A stretch of DNA of 64,000 nucleotides from Pezizomycotina sp. ARF18 (taxonomy: Eukaryota > Ascomycota): positions 55,202-119,201 of the forward strand of contig AZLU01000126.1 in assembly GCA_002224055.1 (NCBI GenBank). The letters run 5' to 3'. This document shows positions 62,130 through 64,000 of this stretch, piece by piece. The position numbers and the translations under genes were made by a program. Each line of letters starts with the position of its first letter. The first letter of the stretch is position 1. The notes below the pieces were generated by a model. It was not told the origin of the DNA, ran no database searches, and saw only the letters and a list, made by a program, of their open reading frames with translations.

Positions 62130-63957
62130 ATGCCACCGCAAGCCGACCCTGAAAGTCCTCCCTCCTCCCCTCCGCCCTGACTGGCGCCGCCACCTCCTCT
62201 CCACCCGCACGCGCCTTCCGCGCCCTATCACCACCACTACTCCCGCCTTCCCACCCCAATCCTCCACGCGACGGACGTACATCATCTCCTTCATCTCCGT
62301 AACGTCCATAATACTCCTCCTGCACGTCTTCAACCCCGTCCGGTACATCGACCACTATCACCGCACCACCACCCGCATTATTCTCCCCATCATACTTTAA
62401 TACGCCGCAATGTCCGCAAATACCACCCCTCGGTGCGAGTGTTACGACGGAGACGCTGAAAGATACGGAAGAGTATATTAGCAGTAAAGAATACAGGAAG
62501 TGTCAGCGACTTACCTCTCAGAAGCGATACAGATCCCAACGGTGATGTATGACGGTATGAAACCAATCGGTTCGGATGCGCGCTGGGATGTCTTTCCGGA
62601 GTTTTTGCGGTGGTAGAGGGAAATTTTCCGCTGTTACATGCGAAGAAGGAAGTGGGTGTGCACCGGGTAAATACGCTTAATATGCTGTACGTATGGAAAG
62701 GAAGTGATGAATCACTCAAGCCGACGTTATTGATGGCGCACTACGACGTCGTTCCCGTCGAACCATCCACGCTGAACATGTGGACACATCCACCATTTTC
62801 GGGATATATCGACAACTTCGATGGCGGAGAGAAAGAGTATATTTGGGGCCGCGGGTCCAGCGATGACAAAAACCGACTTATAGCTATATTTGAGAGCGTC
62901 GAACTACTTATCAAAGCGGGATTTACACCAAAAAAACGTTAATTTTGTCTTTTGGTTGTAGCGAGGAGAGTAACAGCGATCAAGGCGCTGCTAAGTTAGC
63001 GCCGTACATTGAGAAACTCTATCCAGGTGGAGTAGAGGTTGTAATAGATGAGGGCGGCGGCATCATTGCGGATTATGATATGGGGTGGGCTGCTGAGAGG
63101 ACTAAAGATACGAAGACGTTCATGTTAGCCGCGACGGGTGAGAAGGGGTACACGGATATTATATACACGCTTCGTCTCCCCGGAGGACACAGCTCAGTTC
63201 CACCGGATCGGACTGCGATCGGTATTGTAGGGGAATTAGCGGCGATGGTCGAGGAACACCCTTTCACTCCTTACATCGCGGAAGAGAATCCGTTTATCGG
63301 TAGTCTAAACTGCGGCGCTGAACACGCGCTCGGTTTTCCGAAGGATATCAAGAGAATGCTGGATAAAGAAGACTGGGAAGCGTTAGAGCACAAACTCTAC
63401 CAGGAAGAACAATCCCGCTACCTTATTACTACGAGCAGCGCTACGACTGTTATCCGCGGCGGTGTTAAAGCGAACGCGCTACCGGAGTCTGTCACGCTGA
63501 ACGTTAACGTGCGATTAACATCGGAGAGACGATTGAGGATATTAAGGAACATTACCTCGAAATGGCGAATACGCTGGCGAAGAAACATAATATTACTGTG
63601 GTCCCGTACGGATTACAAGCACTCTGCGAGGGCGTCGAGCGGTGTTTACATGTTGGAACGTCGGACCATTTAGACGTCGCGCCCGTATCGCCGACAACCC
63701 TGCACACCGACGACGGAAAGCTCACGGCGTGGGGCGTTCTCGTCGGTGCGACAAGAGCGGTCTTCGGCGAGGATGTGATCGTGAGCCCGGGACTCATGAG
63801 CGGGAATACGGACACGAGGTACTACTGGGTTTGAGTAAGGCGATTTATAGGGTGTCCCCGGTGGATGTAAGTAAAGAAGGGCTCAGGCGGCGAGAGCATA
63901 CATACTGTGGTAATATATGACTCCCCCGTGTTTCGCGGTTCAGAGGAACGAGGCTAA
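62130..63957 (+). CDS. M20-family metallo-carboxypeptidase (Cps1-like), membrane-anchored
   Basis: A zinc peptidase resembling vacuolar carboxypeptidase S, which releases C-terminal residues from peptides. From ATG 62130 (MPPQADPESPPSSPP), a Pro-rich cytosolic start leads to one membrane segment (YIISFISVTSIILLLHVF, about 62280). Then LLSEAIQIPTVMYDGM (about 62510) and the metal-binding sequence TLLMAHYDVVPVEP (62730, the H-x-D motif), YIWGRGSSDDKN (62840, second Asp), and CSEESNSDQGAA (about 62955, catalytic Glu pair). The dimerisation domain has LRLPGGHSSVPPDRTAIG (63170). The end shows PGLMSGNTDTRYYW (about 63790) and AIYRVSPVDVSKEG. Frame breaks near 62170-62420, 62618, 62945, 63517 and 63830 each fit one missing base. 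The true stop is uncertain (63920 or 63957). All metal ligands I can place are intact. Confidence 0.75.
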
Positions 63958-64000
63958 TGTGTGAACGATATGTATAGAATGAGAGGAGCAGTATAGACGC

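Noticed and set aside
1-64000. Search for tRNA, rRNA and CRISPR structures
   Set aside because: No T-loop-like sequence had a matching acceptor stem, no conserved rRNA segment was seen, and no regularly spaced direct repeats were found.

Overview
The window reads as nuclear DNA of a filamentous ascomycete fungus. Short introns with GT..AG borders and CTAAT/CTGAT-type branch sites interrupt most genes. The gene families are fungus-typical: a Zn(II)2Cys6 regulator, a NACHT-type STAND receptor, a HeLo-domain protein, Clr5-domain proteins, a Pth11-like membrane protein, DUF3632 and a second fungal transcription-factor type. I saw no rRNA, tRNA, CRISPR array or bacterial-style operon.

Layout. 0.8-2.8 kb: a short Zn2Cys6 factor. 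3.9-7.2 kb (minus): a SNF2/RING protein of the Rad5/Rad16/HLTF kind. 7.4-10.9 kb: a NACHT receptor-like gene with a C-terminal zinc finger. 11.0-12.6 kb: an unrecognised multi-exon coding region that begins with an imperfect tandem duplication. 13.3-13.6 kb (minus): a small, probably mitochondrial protein. 13.6-28.4 kb is gene-poor apart from a DUF3632 gene (19.0-20.8 kb). 28.4-33.3 kb: a carotenoid-oxygenase gene, an intact MAPEG gene and an OST-alpha/TMEM184-like gene. 34.1-35.0 kb: two short hAT-like elements with 8-bp target duplications. 35.8-37.6 kb (minus): a secreted Asn/Ala/Lys-Gly repeat protein. 40.7-42.8 kb: a lysine-rich orphan and a broken fungal-specific transcription factor. 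43.3-45.4 kb (minus): a Pth11-like membrane protein. 46.7-47.9 kb (minus): an unrecognised soluble protein. 50.4-52.4 kb (minus): a HeLo/pseudokinase fusion. 53.9 kb: a 44-residue peptide gene with a spliced leader. 54.3-60.6 kb: three paralogous Clr5-domain genes. 62.1-64.0 kb: an M20 carboxypeptidase.

Two points dominate. First, many genes keep every conserved motif but change frame repeatedly, nearly always by one missing base, often in a short homopolymer. The changes fall inside motifs such as the P-loop and Walker B of the NACHT gene. A tandem duplication at 11.13-11.61 kb has copies that differ almost only by one-base gaps. This looks more like uncorrected long-read error than gene decay, so most 'pseudogenes' here should be re-read before being called dead.

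Second, the 54.3-60.6 kb array is the best candidate for an undescribed system. It has three diverged Clr5 genes, two in tandem and one divergent, which share three further conserved blocks including a Cys/His C-terminal module I do not recognise. It lies about 2 kb from the HeLo/pseudokinase gene, and a NACHT receptor sits elsewhere in the window, so this may be a recognition/incompatibility-rich region. That link is inference only.
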